Assembly (NCBI RefSeq): GCF_000717335.1
Contig: NZ_JNYZ01000012.1
Span: forward strand, 124,001-188,000
Source of the DNA: Amycolatopsis jejuensis
GTDB taxonomy: Bacteria > Actinomycetota > Actinomycetes > Mycobacteriales > Pseudonocardiaceae
Length of the DNA stretch: 64,000 bases
Direction: 5' to 3'
The notes under the pieces are model-generated. The model saw only the letters and a list, made by a program, of their open reading frames with translations, had not been told where the DNA came from and ran no database searches. Both the position numbers and the translations under genes were made by a program. This document shows, one piece after another, positions 52,350 to 61,373 of the stretch. The stretch's first letter is position 1, and each line of letters opens with the position of its first letter.

Positions 52350-52700
52350 ATGAAGTACCTGCTCACCCTGCACATGGACCCGGTCGTCTGGGACACCTTG
52401 GCCGACGACGACAAGAACGCCGTTTACGCCGGGCATGGCACTTTCATCGAAACCATCACCGCGAGTGGGGAGATGGTCGAAACCAAAGCTCTCGCTGAAC
52501 CGGGTGACTGTGTCACTGTCCGCGTTCGTAACCAGGACGTTCAGCGGGAGACCGGGCTCGTCGGCGGGGCACCGGCGTTCCTCTGTGGTTACTACGTCGT
52601 CGATGTCCAGAGTCAGGAGCGGGCCGTCGAGCTGGCCGCGTTGATCCCGGACGCGCGGCACAGCGCCGTCGAGGTGCGGCGGGTGCTGCACGAGGCTTGA
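52350..52700 (+). CDS. YciI/DGPF-domain protein
   Basis: This is a 116-residue protein starting MKYLLTLHMDP with GGAGGAG upstream. The length and beta-alpha fold pattern (SGEMVETKALAEPGDCVTVRV, CGYYVVDVQSQERAVELAALIPDA) match the DGPF/YCII family, ferredoxin-like dimers of unclear function often linked with sigma factors. No sigma gene is adjacent here. It lies 34 bp before the N-acetyltransferase gene and may be co-transcribed. Confidence 0.82.
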   Translation: MKYLLTLHMDPVVWDTLADDDKNAVYAGHGTFIETITASGEMVETKALAEPGDCVTVRVRNQDVQRETGLVGGAPAFLCGYYVVDVQSQERAVELAALIPDARHSAVEVRRVLHEA

Positions 52701-52734
52701 CCTGGAGCTGAGTCGAGGTTGCAGACTGGGGGGC

Positions 52735-53556
52735 ATGACTGGGGAGTGGAACATCGAAGCAGTCGACCTCGACGCGTACCTCGACCGCATCGGGCAGCCA
52801 AAGCCGCCAAAGCCGCCAAAGCAGCCAAAGTCGCGCGAGGAGCCGTCAGCAGCGGCCCTCTCGCGGCTTGCCCAGGCGCACGTCGAGGCGATTCCGTTCG
52901 AGAACGTCGACGTCGTGCTCGGGCGGCATCGCGGGATCGAGCTCGATGTCGTCAGCGAGAAGCTCGTCGGGCGGCGGCGGGGCGGTTACTGCTACGAGCA
53001 GGCCGGGCTGTTCGCCGCCGTTGCCGAGCGGCTCGGGTATCGCGTGCAGCGGACGGTCGCCCGGGTGCAGCCGCGCAAGAGCGGGCCGTACACCCACATG
53101 ACGCTGGTGATCACTGCCGAGGGGCGGGATTTCCTCGTCGACGTCGGGTTCGGGGCCGGGATTCTCGTGCCGATGCCGCTGGTCGACGGGGCGGTCGTCG
53201 ACCAGGCGGGCTGGCCGCATCGGATGGTGCGGCGCGACGGCTGGTGGGTGCTGCAGAAGGACGGGGAGGACCTGCACGAGTTCCTCCCGCAGGTGCACAG
53301 CCGCCCGCTCGACTACCAGGTGTTCCACCACTACACGTCCACCCACCCGAAATCGCCGTTCACCGGGCGGCTCGTGGTGATGCGGCTCGAACAGGGAAGG
53401 TTCCGCCGAATGCTTGGCCGGGAGTACCAGGAAAGCCGTCCGGACGGCACGGTCGACACCCGCATCATCGACCCCGTCGACCTCGGCAAAACCCTCGAGG
53501 ACCTGGACATCGTCCTCACCGGAGAGGAACTGGCCGCGTTGCTCGAGCGCTACTGA
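52735..53556 (+). CDS. Arylamine N-acetyltransferase
   Basis: This is a 273-residue protein with the NAT triad: Cys in RRGGYCYEQ near 84, His in YTHMTL near 121, Asp in LVDVGFG near 136. IPFENVDVVLG is the usual N-terminal motif. An unusual KPPKPPKQPK stretch near 23-32 comes from a 9-bp repeat in the DNA. It acetylates arylamines or hydrazines using acyl-CoA. It overlaps by seven bases at the 3' end with the convergent GGDEF-EAL gene. Confidence 0.92.
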   Translation: MTGEWNIEAVDLDAYLDRIGQPKPPKPPKQPKSREEPSAAALSRLAQAHVEAIPFENVDVVLGRHRGIELDVVSEKLVGRRRGGYCYEQAGLFAAVAERLGYRVQRTVARVQPRKSGPYTHMTLVITAEGRDFLVDVGFGAGILVPMPLVDGAVVDQAGWPHRMVRRDGWWVLQKDGEDLHEFLPQVHSRPLDYQVFHHYTSTHPKSPFTGRLVVMRLEQGRFRRMLGREYQESRPDGTVDTRIIDPVDLGKTLEDLDIVLTGEELAALLERY

Positions 53557-56231
53557 AACAGCTCCGCGGCAGCGAGCGGCCGGCCAAGGTGGTACCCCTG
53601 AGCCTGGTCACAGCCGAGTTCGCGCAGCAACGCCAGTTCCTCGGCGGTTTCGACGCCCTCGGCCACCACCGTCAGGTCCACCGCGTGCGCCATCGCGATG
53701 ATGCTCGTGACGATGGCCGCCGCGTCGCGGGATTCGGCGATGCCGGTGATGAACGAGCGGTCGATCTTGAGTGTGTCCAAGGTCAGCCGGCGTAGCTGGG
53801 CGAGTGACGAGTACCCGGTGCCGAAGTCGTCGATCGCCAGCAGTACGCCAAGGGAACGCAAGGCGGACAACACTTCCGCGGCCGCCGACGCGTCCCGCAT
53901 CAACGCGCTTTCGGTGACCTCCAAGGTCAATGCGCCGGGCGGCAGTCCGGTGGTGGCCAGCGCGTCGCGGACGGCGGGGACCAGATGCGGGTCGTCGAGC
54001 TGGCGTACCGAGAGGTTGACTTTCAGGCTCAGGTCGAGGCCGCGGCCGGTACGCAGGGCGGCGACCTCGCGCGTCGTGTCGCGCAGCACGAACTTGCCCA
54101 GCACGTTGATCAGCTCGCTTTCCTCGGCGAGCGGGATGAACTCCGCGGGGGAAATCGCGCCGTGCTTGGGATGCGTCCAGCGCAGCAGCGCCTCGACCCC
54201 GACCATGTCGCCGGTACGCAGGTCCACCACCGGCTGGTAGGCCGGCCACAACTGTCCACTGTGGACGGCGTCGCGAAGGTCCTGTTCCATCCGCAGCCGT
54301 CGCTGCATGCGCATCCGCAGGGCGACGTCGAAGAACTCGAACCGGCCGCGGCCGCGGGATTTCGCTTGGTACATCGCGACATCCGCGTCGCGCAGCAAGT
54401 CTTCGGCACTGCGCCGGTCGTCCGGTTCGACGAGCACGATGCCCATGCTCGCGTCGAGGTGCAGCTGCCTGCCGTGCACCGAAACCGGTTCCGCCAGCAC
54501 CGACCGCAGATGCGCGGCGAACGCCCGGACCTGCGCCTGCCCGGTCGTCGCGGACGTGACCACCACGAACTCGTCGCCGCCGAGCCTGCCCACCACGTCG
54601 TCGGGTCCGGTCGCCCGGCGCAGCCGCTCGCCCGCAATGCGCAGCACCTGGTCGCCGACCGGATGGCCGAGGGAATCGTTGATCAGCTTGAACTTGTCGA
54701 GGTCGAGGAACAGCACGGTGACCGCCCCCGGCCGCCGGTCGAGCCGGTCCAGTACCAGGGTGCGGTTGGCCAGCCGGGTGAGCGGGTCGTGCGTTGCCTC
54801 GTGCGCGAGCCGGGCGCTGATCGCGCGTCGTTCGGTGATGTCGGTGAACGACGTGACCACCGACCCGCCGTTCGGGTCGTCCGGATCGAGCAGCCGCGAG
54901 GTCACCGACACCCAGACGTCCCGCTTGTCGGAACGGCGCAGCCGCACGACGAGACCGTTGTGCGTGATGCCGGTGCGCCGCGTGTGCACAGACGGCAGGT
55001 CGTCGTCCGGGAGCCGCGCGCCGGTTTCGTCGTACAGCGGGATCGTCGTGCTCGAAACTCCGATCAGCTTCGCCGCGGGGACACCGAGAATGCGGCAGGC
55101 GGCCGGGTTCGCCGACGTGATCAACCCGGTCGGGCCCATCACGAGCACGCCTTCGTCGAGCGCGGCGACCACGGTGGCGTAATGCTGTTCGGCCCGCCGT
55201 CGCGCGGTTTGGTCGGCGCAGACCAGGACGTACCCGTCGGCAGTCTCGGCCGCGGACACGCGCACCGACCGCGGCGAACCGTCCCACGCCCGGTGCGTTT
55301 GCTCGGCGACCCCGCCTGCCTGCCGGATTGCCTCGGGGTCCGGCTCGGCGCCGAGTACCTCGTGCACCCGGCGGCCGAGTGCTTCCGGGGCAGGCCAGCC
55401 GTAGACGGTTTCGGCGGCCGGGTTCCAGCCGGTCACGACGCCGTCGCCGGTGATCGTGACGATGGCGTCGCTGACGTGCGTGACCAGCGCTTCCTGCGTT
55501 CTCGCGGCAAGCTCGGCGGGTCGATTCCGGAGCACCACCTGGTACGACGGCGTTTCTCCGCTGCCCGTTGGGACCGATACGGTTTCCGCAGTGAATTTGC
55601 TGCCGTCCAGCCGTTTCAGCACTACTTGGACGGGTTCGTCTCCGATCAGCGTCGACTGGGTGACCACGAAGTCCGCGAACGGACGGCCGACCACCTCGTG
55701 TGCCGCGCGTGCCGCCAAGAGGTCCAGCGCCGCGCGGTTCGCGTACGTGACGACGCCGCCTTCGTGCACACAGATCGCGTCCGGGCTCAGCTCCACGAGC
55801 AAGCGGTACCGGTCGGCCAGTTCCGCCAGCTCGGACCGGTCGGGCGCGGCTTCCGGCACCGCCGAGGCGACGCCCAGCAGGCCGGTCGTGTGGTCCCGCT
55901 CGCCGACGGTCCGGGCCCGCACCCGGATGCGGCGGTGGGTGCCGTCGGCGGCGTCATGGGGTTGTTCGAGCTCGAAATCGCGTCCGGGCGGGGTGCGGCG
56001 CAGGTTCGCGGTGAGCGGGCGGAGCAGTTCGGTGAGCCGGTCGCACAGCTCTTTTCCGCTCGCGCCGGGGAGACCGAGGACGGCGTCGAGGCCGGGCAGC
56101 CACGTGAGGGTGGTGGGTTCGGCGGCATGCAGGGAGAACACGACCCCTGCGCCGGCTTCCGGACGCAGGCCCGCGAGCTGGGCTCGCCAGGTGTCTCCAC
56201 CCGGTTCACCGGCCAGGGCGTCAGCCTCCAT
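53550..56231 (-). CDS. Multi-PAS GGDEF-EAL cyclic-di-GMP protein
   Basis: This is an 893-residue cytoplasmic protein without TM segments. Three PAS-type domains occupy about 145-470 (LVELSPDAICVHEGG, LVTHVSDAIVTITGDGVVTGWNPAAE, VVAALDEGVLVMGPTGLITSANPAA). The GGDEF domain has an intact RLGGDEF near 550 and the EAL domain an intact GVEALLRW near 679, with downstream DDFGTGYSSL and VVAEGVET motifs. Both synthesis and breakdown of c-di-GMP look possible. ATG 56231 begins the frame; the ribosome site is unremarkable. Confidence 0.93.
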   Translation of the reverse strand: MEADALAGEPGGDTWRAQLAGLRPEAGAGVVFSLHAAEPTTLTWLPGLDAVLGLPGASGKELCDRLTELLRPLTANLRRTPPGRDFELEQPHDAADGTHRRIRVRARTVGERDHTTGLLGVASAVPEAAPDRSELAELADRYRLLVELSPDAICVHEGGVVTYANRAALDLLAARAAHEVVGRPFADFVVTQSTLIGDEPVQVVLKRLDGSKFTAETVSVPTGSGETPSYQVVLRNRPAELAARTQEALVTHVSDAIVTITGDGVVTGWNPAAETVYGWPAPEALGRRVHEVLGAEPDPEAIRQAGGVAEQTHRAWDGSPRSVRVSAAETADGYVLVCADQTARRRAEQHYATVVAALDEGVLVMGPTGLITSANPAACRILGVPAAKLIGVSSTTIPLYDETGARLPDDDLPSVHTRRTGITHNGLVVRLRRSDKRDVWVSVTSRLLDPDDPNGGSVVTSFTDITERRAISARLAHEATHDPLTRLANRTLVLDRLDRRPGAVTVLFLDLDKFKLINDSLGHPVGDQVLRIAGERLRRATGPDDVVGRLGGDEFVVVTSATTGQAQVRAFAAHLRSVLAEPVSVHGRQLHLDASMGIVLVEPDDRRSAEDLLRDADVAMYQAKSRGRGRFEFFDVALRMRMQRRLRMEQDLRDAVHSGQLWPAYQPVVDLRTGDMVGVEALLRWTHPKHGAISPAEFIPLAEESELINVLGKFVLRDTTREVAALRTGRGLDLSLKVNLSVRQLDDPHLVPAVRDALATTGLPPGALTLEVTESALMRDASAAAEVLSALRSLGVLLAIDDFGTGYSSLAQLRRLTLDTLKIDRSFITGIAESRDAAAIVTSIIAMAHAVDLTVVAEGVETAEELALLRELGCDQAQGYHLGRPLAAAELFQ

Positions 56232-56315
56232 GGTGCTTCCGATCCCCCTCGTCGGCGTGTGGCCCGTCGATTACACCACCGAGTGAAGCCCGTGTATATC
56301 CACCCGGACCGACGG

Positions 56316-57101
56316 CTACCTCACTCGTCCGGACCACAAGTGCGGGTGCGATCGGGCAGTAATGGGCACTCTGCGCAGCCGGGGACCCCAGATGAACAGC
56401 CCGAAATGGGCAGCGCAGGCATGGCCGAGCGCGGTGACGACGGCGGCGAGGCTGACCGGATCGTCCGTGACGTACACGCTCACGATGAACAGCTCCAGCG
56501 CCACGATCCCGGCAATCCGCGCCCGGCCGCGCAGGAGGTGGACGAGCGCGCCCGCGGTGGTCAGGAACCCGTAGCTGACGCCGATGTCGAGCCATCGACC
56601 TGCGGATGCCGGGAGCACGCCGGAGCTGATGAGGGCCATCACGGGCACCTCGGTGGCGAGCGTCGCGAGGAGGTGGCCGCTGAAGAAGACGGCGGCGGTA
56701 CGGAGGCCGCCGAACCGCCGTTCGAGCGGGGCGACGGCGACCGCGAAGATCACCGCGTACCCCAGCCAGCCGCCGTCTTCGATCCACAATGCGCTGGTCA
56801 GGAGCGAGGCGATCGGGCGGCGCCAGAGGTTGTGGGCGTCGGTGCTGGAGACGGCGAGGAGGCGCTCGGTGAAGGCAGGGTCCCCGAAGCGGAGGATCAG
56901 CGAGGTGCCGAGGAGGAGGACCAGGTAGCCGAAGGTGAACGGCGTGCTCCGCGGGGTGGGGACGAAACGGAGCCAACGGCGGGCCCGCAGTTTCGCGGTT
57001 GTCCCGGCTGCTTCGGGCAACGCGACAAGGTCATCCCGGCCGGTACTCACACCGCCGGGTGAACCCGCGTCACGCAGCATGGGTCCAGCGTGGACGGGCA
57101 T
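56316..57101 (-). CDS. Rhomboid-like membrane protein
   Basis: This is a 261-residue protein (239 if started at 57080) with about six hydrophobic segments from residue 60 onward. DIGVSYGFLTTAGALV near 178 and ALGHACAAHFGLFIWG near 232 sit where the rhomboid catalytic Ser (GxSxG) and His would lie, so proteolysis is possible. Upstream sequence to 57764 in the same frame is antisense to another gene and lacks coding character. Neither start has a ribosome site. Confidence 0.72.
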   Translation of the reverse strand: MPVHAGPMLRDAGSPGGVSTGRDDLVALPEAAGTTAKLRARRWLRFVPTPRSTPFTFGYLVLLLGTSLILRFGDPAFTERLLAVSSTDAHNLWRRPIASLLTSALWIEDGGWLGYAVIFAVAVAPLERRFGGLRTAAVFFSGHLLATLATEVPVMALISSGVLPASAGRWLDIGVSYGFLTTAGALVHLLRGRARIAGIVALELFIVSVYVTDDPVSLAAVVTALGHACAAHFGLFIWGPRLRRVPITARSHPHLWSGRVR

Positions 57102-57249
57102 GCTGGGATTTTGGCCAAGAGCAGCTGTGAATGCGCTGTGATTCACACCCGGTAGAGTGAGCACGCAGGGTAGAGAATTTCCCCGTTTGTCACCCGTTCG
57201 GTGGGCACTTCCGGTAGGAATGGGCCACTCCTGGTGAAAGGTCACGCTG

Positions 57250-57777
57250 GTGAACGACGAGGTTTCGGTCGCCGAGCTGCTGGTGCGCGAGGGGCATCCC
57301 GGACGGATGCCACCGCCGTCGCGGTCTCGGTGGCGGATGGTCGCCGTGATGCTCGCCGTGGTCGTCGGGTGCGGGGCGGCGGCCGTGCTGGTCTCGTACG
57401 GGACCACGGCGCACGACGAGGCCACCGGTGTCACCAAGATGCGCGTGATCCAAATGCCCGACCGCACCGAAGGCGCAGGCGGCGTCAACGAGACCAACCC
57501 GCCCACCATCACCGCCGAGGACACCGAACAGGCCGGTGGGGGCATTACTCTTGCCCCGTCGGCCAATCCGAACCTCGACCCGCTCAATGACCATGGCGGG
57601 GTCACCCCGGACAGCCCGGCGCATCCGACCTCGGCGGCCGGACCTCCGTCGACCAGCGTTCCCGCCTCGACGACGCAGCCGCCACCGAGCTCGTCCGGCA
57701 CCGTGAGCCCGACCAGGACGTCGACGCCCAGCAGTGACGAACCGCCGCCCTGCGTGCTCCTCATCCTCTGCGGATGA
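57250..57777 (+). CDS. Single-pass membrane protein with Pro/Ser/Thr-rich exterior
   Basis: This is a 175-residue protein with a short basic cytoplasmic N-terminus, one TM helix near 30-50 (MVAVMLAVVVGCGAAAVLVSYG), then a polar segment and a S/T/P-rich tail ending PPPCVLLILCG, where two cysteines could bond. GTG 57250 has AAAGGT upstream. No family recognised. It resembles cell-wall-associated proteins of this order. Confidence 0.65.
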   Translation: MNDEVSVAELLVREGHPGRMPPPSRSRWRMVAVMLAVVVGCGAAAVLVSYGTTAHDEATGVTKMRVIQMPDRTEGAGGVNETNPPTITAEDTEQAGGGITLAPSANPNLDPLNDHGGVTPDSPAHPTSAAGPPSTSVPASTTQPPPSSSGTVSPTRTSTPSSDEPPPCVLLILCG

Positions 57778-57786
57778 GCCCGGCCG

Positions 57787-58368
57787 TCAGGGGACGGCCC
57801 GCCACATCGGCCGGAAGGCCGGTCCGCCGCCGGGGAGCGTGATCGGCTCGCCGCCGTGGTCGCGGTAGCCGAGGCGGTGATACAGGTGCACGTTGCGCGG
57901 TGCGCTGGCCTCCAGGTACGTGGCCGTGCCCTCGGCGTCGGCGCGGGCCAGCCCGTGGCGCATCAGGTGGCTGCCCAGCCCGCGGCCCTGCCGGTCCGGC
58001 CGGACGCCGACGAACTGCACGTGCCAGTGCGGCTCATCCGGGATTCGCTTGCCCAGCAACCGGAACACGACGTCCATCCGGTCGATTTCGTCCTGGGTCA
58101 GCCCGGGGAGGTCGAATTCGCCGTCGTCGGGACCGCCCGGGGTCCACAGTGCGACGGCAGATGCGTCCTCGGTGAGGTCGATCCGACCGGCGGCGAGGGT
58201 GGCTTCGGTGAGGATGCGGTAGAACGCCGGGTTGGCGTCGGTGCGGCGGCGTTCGGCGTCGGGGAACAGCCAGGTGTTGATCGGGTCGTCCTGGAAAGCT
58301 GCGGTGAGAAGGTCGGTCACGGTGTCCACTTCGGACGGACGGGCCGCGCGTACTGCCGGGTGGGTCAT
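57787..58368 (-). CDS. GNAT-family N-acetyltransferase
   Basis: This is a 193-residue protein with the acetyl-CoA motif HWHVQFVGVRPDRQGRGLGSHLMRHGLARADAEG near 113, followed by YLEASAPRNVHLYHRLGYRD. It starts three bases after the stop of the PLP decarboxylase gene, so the two form an operon. It may acetylate the amine released by the decarboxylase, an inference from pairing. Confidence 0.88.
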   Translation of the reverse strand: MTHPAVRAARPSEVDTVTDLLTAAFQDDPINTWLFPDAERRRTDANPAFYRILTEATLAAGRIDLTEDASAVALWTPGGPDDGEFDLPGLTQDEIDRMDVVFRLLGKRIPDEPHWHVQFVGVRPDRQGRGLGSHLMRHGLARADAEGTATYLEASAPRNVHLYHRLGYRDHGGEPITLPGGGPAFRPMWRAVP

Positions 58369-58371
58369 GGG

Positions 58372-59793
58372 TCAGCCTTTCGCGAGAGTGGTCAGCCGGT
58401 CGGCGACCAGGTCGATGTCGTCGGCCGTGGTGCGGTGGTTGGTGACGCAGGCGCGGATCCCGACACGGCCGCGTACCCGGGCGGGGCCGAGCAGTGCGGT
58501 GCCTTCGTCGTGCAGTCTCGTGACCAGTTCGACGTGTGCCTCGTCGCTGCGGCCGGGTACCCGCAGGCACACCGCGGTGAGGTTCACCGGGTTCATCAGT
58601 TCGAGCGTGGGGTCGGCCGACACGCGCGCGCCGAGCCGGCCCGCCAGCGTCAGGCAGTTTTCGGCGGCCGACCGGAAAGCGTCGACCCCGAAGGTGCGCA
58701 ATGCGGCCCACACCTTCAATGCCTTGAAACCGCGGGAAAGCTGCGGCCCGTGGTCCATGTAGTCGAGCAGCTGGTCGTCGTCGATGGCGGTGAGGTACGT
58801 CGACGACGAGGAAAACGCAAACGCCGCACGCAGTTTCGTCATGTCCTTCACCAGCAGTGCGCCTGCTTCGAGCGGAGCGAAGAGCATTTTGTGCGGATCG
58901 ACGGTGATGGAATCGGCCCGGGACAATGGCAAGAGATCGTCCCGCATGGATTCGGCGAGCACGAACAATGCGCCGTACGCACCGTCGACATGCAGCCAGA
59001 GTTCTTCCCGCGTGCACAAATCGGCAATCGGCCCGATCGGGTCGATCGATCCGGTGGTGACGGTTCCCGCGGTGGCGACAACGCAGAACGGCTCGTTCCC
59101 CGATTCCCGGTCTTCGGCAATCGCACGGGCAAGCAGATCGACGCGCATCCGGAACGCGGCGTCGGTCGGAATGTGCCGGACGTGGCGCAATCCGATCCCG
59201 AGAACTGCCGCGGCTTTCGCGACGCTGCGGTGTGCTTCCTTGGACGTGTAAAGCACCAGCGGCGGCCGGTTTTGCTGCAGGCCGAGGTCGCGGAAATCGG
59301 GCCTGCGGTCGGCTATTGCGGCACTGATCGCGTCTTTCGTGGCACCCGATCCGCCACTGGTCAGTATTCCGCCCGAACCGGGTCCGAGGCCGAAGAGCCC
59401 GCACAGCCAGTCGGCGACGGTGCGCTCGATCACGTTGGCAGCAGGGGAAATCTGCCACAGATTGCAGTTCTGGTTCAGCACGGCGGCGACGGCCTCGGCG
59501 TACGGGCCGATCCCGTTCGGCGGACCTTGCACGTAGGCGAGAAAGCGCGGGTGGGCGATGGCGGTGGTGTGCGGAACTATCCGGTCGACGACGTCCGCGA
59601 AGAACGTTTCCACCCCGAGCCCCTTTTCCGGAAACGGCTCGGCGAGCAGTTTCGTGAGGGTGCCCCGATCGGGGTCCGGGACGATCGGGCGGTGGGTGAG
59701 CGAATTCTCGTAGCGGTCGGTGAATTGGGACAGCAGGGTCGCTGCCCTGGTCCGTTCGGCGGCGTCGAGAACGAGGGGGGAGGTGGCGTGCAT
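58372..59793 (-). CDS. Pyridoxal-phosphate-dependent decarboxylase (aromatic amino acid/glutamate decarboxylase family)
   Basis: This is a 473-residue group II decarboxylase. HPRFLAYVQGPPNGIGPYAEAVAAVLNQN near 80 holds the substrate-binding segment, LTSGGSGATKDA binds the cofactor phosphate, WLHVDGAYGALFVLAES supplies the ring-contact Asp, and VDPHKMLFAP near 303 has the PLP Lys. ATG 59793 is chosen at the start of homology. It makes an amine from an amino acid; whether aromatic or acidic cannot be read. It is upstream of and coupled to the GNAT gene. Confidence 0.88.
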   Translation of the reverse strand: MHATSPLVLDAAERTRAATLLSQFTDRYENSLTHRPIVPDPDRGTLTKLLAEPFPEKGLGVETFFADVVDRIVPHTTAIAHPRFLAYVQGPPNGIGPYAEAVAAVLNQNCNLWQISPAANVIERTVADWLCGLFGLGPGSGGILTSGGSGATKDAISAAIADRRPDFRDLGLQQNRPPLVLYTSKEAHRSVAKAAAVLGIGLRHVRHIPTDAAFRMRVDLLARAIAEDRESGNEPFCVVATAGTVTTGSIDPIGPIADLCTREELWLHVDGAYGALFVLAESMRDDLLPLSRADSITVDPHKMLFAPLEAGALLVKDMTKLRAAFAFSSSSTYLTAIDDDQLLDYMDHGPQLSRGFKALKVWAALRTFGVDAFRSAAENCLTLAGRLGARVSADPTLELMNPVNLTAVCLRVPGRSDEAHVELVTRLHDEGTALLGPARVRGRVGIRACVTNHRTTADDIDLVADRLTTLAKG

Positions 59794-59968
59794 TCAGGTG
59801 CCTCGTCCGGTTCGGAGATCAAGGGGCCCACAAGGTGCCACGAACAAGATCGACAAGGCAATGGTGCATTCGGAGGATGTCCGCTTTTCTGGCCTTTTTA
59901 TTCGAATGTGCCGGGGATCAAGGTCCGAAGGGGAAGAAATGAGAGAGTGCCCGGGCAGACCGGGCGGC

Positions 59969-61309
59969 TCACGGCAGCAGGTCGTCCTCGCGCCGCCTGC
60001 CGAGGTGGTTGAACAGCAGGTTCAGCACGAACGCCAGCACCGCCGCGACCGTGATCGGGCTGCCGCAGATCGTCCGCAGCCACGCCGGGAAGTGCTGGAA
60101 GAACACCGAACTGCCGAACCGGTCGAGCCCGAAGGCGGGCAGCAGCCCGACGCCGAGCGCCACTGCGGCGACGAATGCGTTGTGGGTACCGGAAAACTTC
60201 ACTTTCGCGAGGTTCTGCACGCCGACCACCGCGACCATCGCGAACATCACCACGGCCACCCCGCCGACCACCGGTTCCGGCACCGCGGCGATGAACGCGC
60301 CGATCTTCGGCACCAGGCCCATGATTACGAGCAGACCGCCGGTCACCGCGACCACCCAGCGGCTGCGTACGCCGGTCATCTGGACCAATCCGACGTTCTG
60401 CGCGAACGCCGTGTCCGGGAAGGAGTTCATGAACCCGCCGAGTACCGCGGACAGGCCGTCGGTGGCGAGGCCGCGGGCGAGGTCGGCGCGGGTCGCGGGA
60501 CGGCCGGTGATCTCGCCGACCGCGACGAGGTCGGCCGTGGTTTCGGTGAACGACACCAGCATCACCACGCACATCGAGACCATGGCGGCGATCGGGAACG
60601 TCGGCGCGCCGAAGTGGAACGGCGAGCCGAGGCCGAACCAGCTCGCCTGCGTGACGCCGTCGAAGTGCGCGCGGCCGAGCGGAATCGCGACGAGCAGCCC
60701 GGCCACGAGCGCGACCAGCGGCCCGATCTGGCCGAGGAAACCACGCAGCACCCGGGTGAACAGCACCACCAGCGCGATCACGCCGAACGCCAGCCCGAGG
60801 TTCGCCGGATCGCCGTAGGACGGGTCGCCGGTGTCGTGGCCGCCGATCATCGCGGCGCCGGGGCCGAGCAGCGAGATGCCGATGACGAGCAGCAGCGTGC
60901 CGGACACGAGCGGCGGGAAGAACCGGATCAGCGCAGCGAACGGCCGCGCGATCAGCAGCCCGAAGACGCCGGACACGATCATCGCACCGTAGACCGCCGT
61001 GATGCCGTACTGCGAGGCGATCAGGACCATCGGGTTGACCACGGTGAACGTCGCGCCCGCCACCACCGGCAGCCGGACGCCGAGCAGCTTCCCGATGCCG
61101 ACCGACTGCACCAGCGTCGCCACTCCGGCCACGAAGAGGTCGGCGTTCACCAGCAGCGCGACCGACGCGCGGTCCAGGTGCAAGGCACTGCCGACGACCA
61201 GCGGAACGGCAATGCAGCCGGTGTACATGATCGCCATGTGCTGCAGCCCGAGCAGGAGCAGCCGCCCGGCGGGCAGGCCCCGGTCGACCGGGTGCACGGA
61301 GTTCGGCAT
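59969..61309 (-). CDS. NCS2-family purine/xanthine permease
   Basis: This is a 446-residue membrane protein with about 12-14 hydrophobic segments. It has the NCS2 motifs GLQHMAIMYTGCIAVPLVVG near 22 and DTAFAQNVGLVQMTGVRSR near 310, and a SFTETTADLVAVGEI segment near 263 with the conserved Glu. The QNVGLVQMTGV form points to xanthine/urate carriers rather than uracil. MPNSV at 61309 is chosen; a longer frame from 61375 would overlap the start of the divergent gene. Confidence 0.88.
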   Translation of the reverse strand: MPNSVHPVDRGLPAGRLLLLGLQHMAIMYTGCIAVPLVVGSALHLDRASVALLVNADLFVAGVATLVQSVGIGKLLGVRLPVVAGATFTVVNPMVLIASQYGITAVYGAMIVSGVFGLLIARPFAALIRFFPPLVSGTLLLVIGISLLGPGAAMIGGHDTGDPSYGDPANLGLAFGVIALVVLFTRVLRGFLGQIGPLVALVAGLLVAIPLGRAHFDGVTQASWFGLGSPFHFGAPTFPIAAMVSMCVVMLVSFTETTADLVAVGEITGRPATRADLARGLATDGLSAVLGGFMNSFPDTAFAQNVGLVQMTGVRSRWVVAVTGGLLVIMGLVPKIGAFIAAVPEPVVGGVAVVMFAMVAVVGVQNLAKVKFSGTHNAFVAAVALGVGLLPAFGLDRFGSSVFFQHFPAWLRTICGSPITVAAVLAFVLNLLFNHLGRRREDDLLP

Positions 61310-61373
61310 GTGCGGCTCTTTTCCGGGTCGGCTCGCCGGACATACCGGCGGTTTGTGTGTGACGATGCCAGAC

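Noticed and set aside
21301..54266. Recurrent TCCACTGTGGA-like palindromes (for example 54254-54266 and near 21328) as regulatory sites
   Set aside because: Several lie inside coding regions or terminator loops. I could not count them against expectation, so no functional claim is made.
53608..57062. Very long plus-strand frame opposite the GGDEF-EAL gene
   Set aside because: It is a codon-bias shadow; the minus strand has intact PAS, GGDEF and EAL motifs throughout.
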